Below are positions 6,091-6,204 of a stretch of DNA of 6,204 nt, piece by piece; the first letter of the stretch is position 1; each line of letters begins with the position of its first letter. The DNA is taken from positions 1-6,204 of the forward strand of contig JBDTMC010000467.1 of NCBI GenBank assembly GCA_039934475.1. The letters run 5' to 3'. The notes beneath the pieces were generated by a model. The model was not told the DNA's origin and did not search any database. It worked only from the letters and a program-made list of their open reading frames with translations. Made by a program: the position numbers and the translations under genes. This DNA is from JBDTMC01 sp039934475 (GTDB lineage Bacteria > Acidobacteriota > Terriglobia > Bryobacterales > Bryobacteraceae).

Positions 6091-6204
6091 CCAACGACAA
6101 CGAGCTCCTGTTGCGCCGTGGGTGGTAGAGCACGTAGCGATTCTTCACGCCGGTGTTCGAGGATGAGCGCGATTGCTTCACGCAAGTTCGCAAGGCAATC
6201 CTCG
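6087..6204 (-). CDS. hicB: HicB-family antitoxin, C-terminal 38 residues only (5' end beyond the window)
   Basis: The visible residues (E-D-C-L-A-N-L-R-E-A-I-A-L-I-L-E-H-R-R-E-E-S...ELVVVG) form the terminal helix and strand of the RNase H-like HicB fold; the A-L-A-N-L-R-E-A-I signature is characteristic. The protein ends at VVVG with no added DNA-binding domain, so this is the short HicB type. It would bind and neutralise HicA. Its TGA (6087-6089) overlaps the hicA ATG by four bases, giving antitoxin-first, translationally coupled order. The frame is open to the window edge. The N-terminal domain, and so whether the antitoxin itself is intact, cannot be judged here. Confidence 0.83.
   Translation of the reverse strand, partial: EDCLANLREAIALILEHRREESLRALPPTAQQELVVVG

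Overview
The window looks like a GC-rich acidobacterial chromosome segment, most likely from the Bryobacterales/Solibacter group. The main clue is the protein fragment at the left edge. It matches the pattern of the Solibacter-type uncharacterised C-terminal domain (TIGR03437), which is greatly expanded in those genomes. This placement is inferred from protein patterns, not from a database search.

Layout: positions 1-447 (+) hold the C-terminal end of a TIGR03437-type protein. It converges on a minus-strand block that reads, in transcription order from right to left, vapB (4101-3844), vapC (3847-3449), hslV (3404-2865), hslU (2861-1503) and a fibronectin-type-III lipoprotein (1499-510). Junctions in this block are tight: a 4-base ATGA overlap, 44 bases, 3 bases and 3 bases. 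A perfect 14-bp palindrome sits directly against the GTG start of vapB and is the probable autoregulatory operator. The only plus-strand gene in the middle is a short DUF433-like ORF (4210-4374) that looks like a remnant. Its 3' end overlaps, tail to tail, the 3' end of a secreted serine hydrolase (5869-4313, minus). Upstream of the hydrolase, on the same strand, is a HicB/HicA toxin-antitoxin pair. hicB runs off the right edge, and hicA carries a one-base frameshift in a run of five C.

Function: HslV and HslU form the ATP-dependent two-component protease, which is core housekeeping machinery. The lipoprotein behind it is probably co-translated and envelope-anchored. Around this core sit three toxin-antitoxin-related units in different states: intact vapBC, frameshifted hicA behind a reading hicB, and a shortened DUF433 ORF. 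This is an eroding accessory region next to a conserved operon. The most notable observations are the hicA frameshift, the operator/-10/start-codon overlap at vapB (predicting a leaderless, self-repressed transcript), and the placement of vapBC directly upstream of hslVU. I see no entirely new system. There are no tRNA, rRNA, CRISPR or insertion sequences, and no gene-free stretch exceeds about 110 bases.
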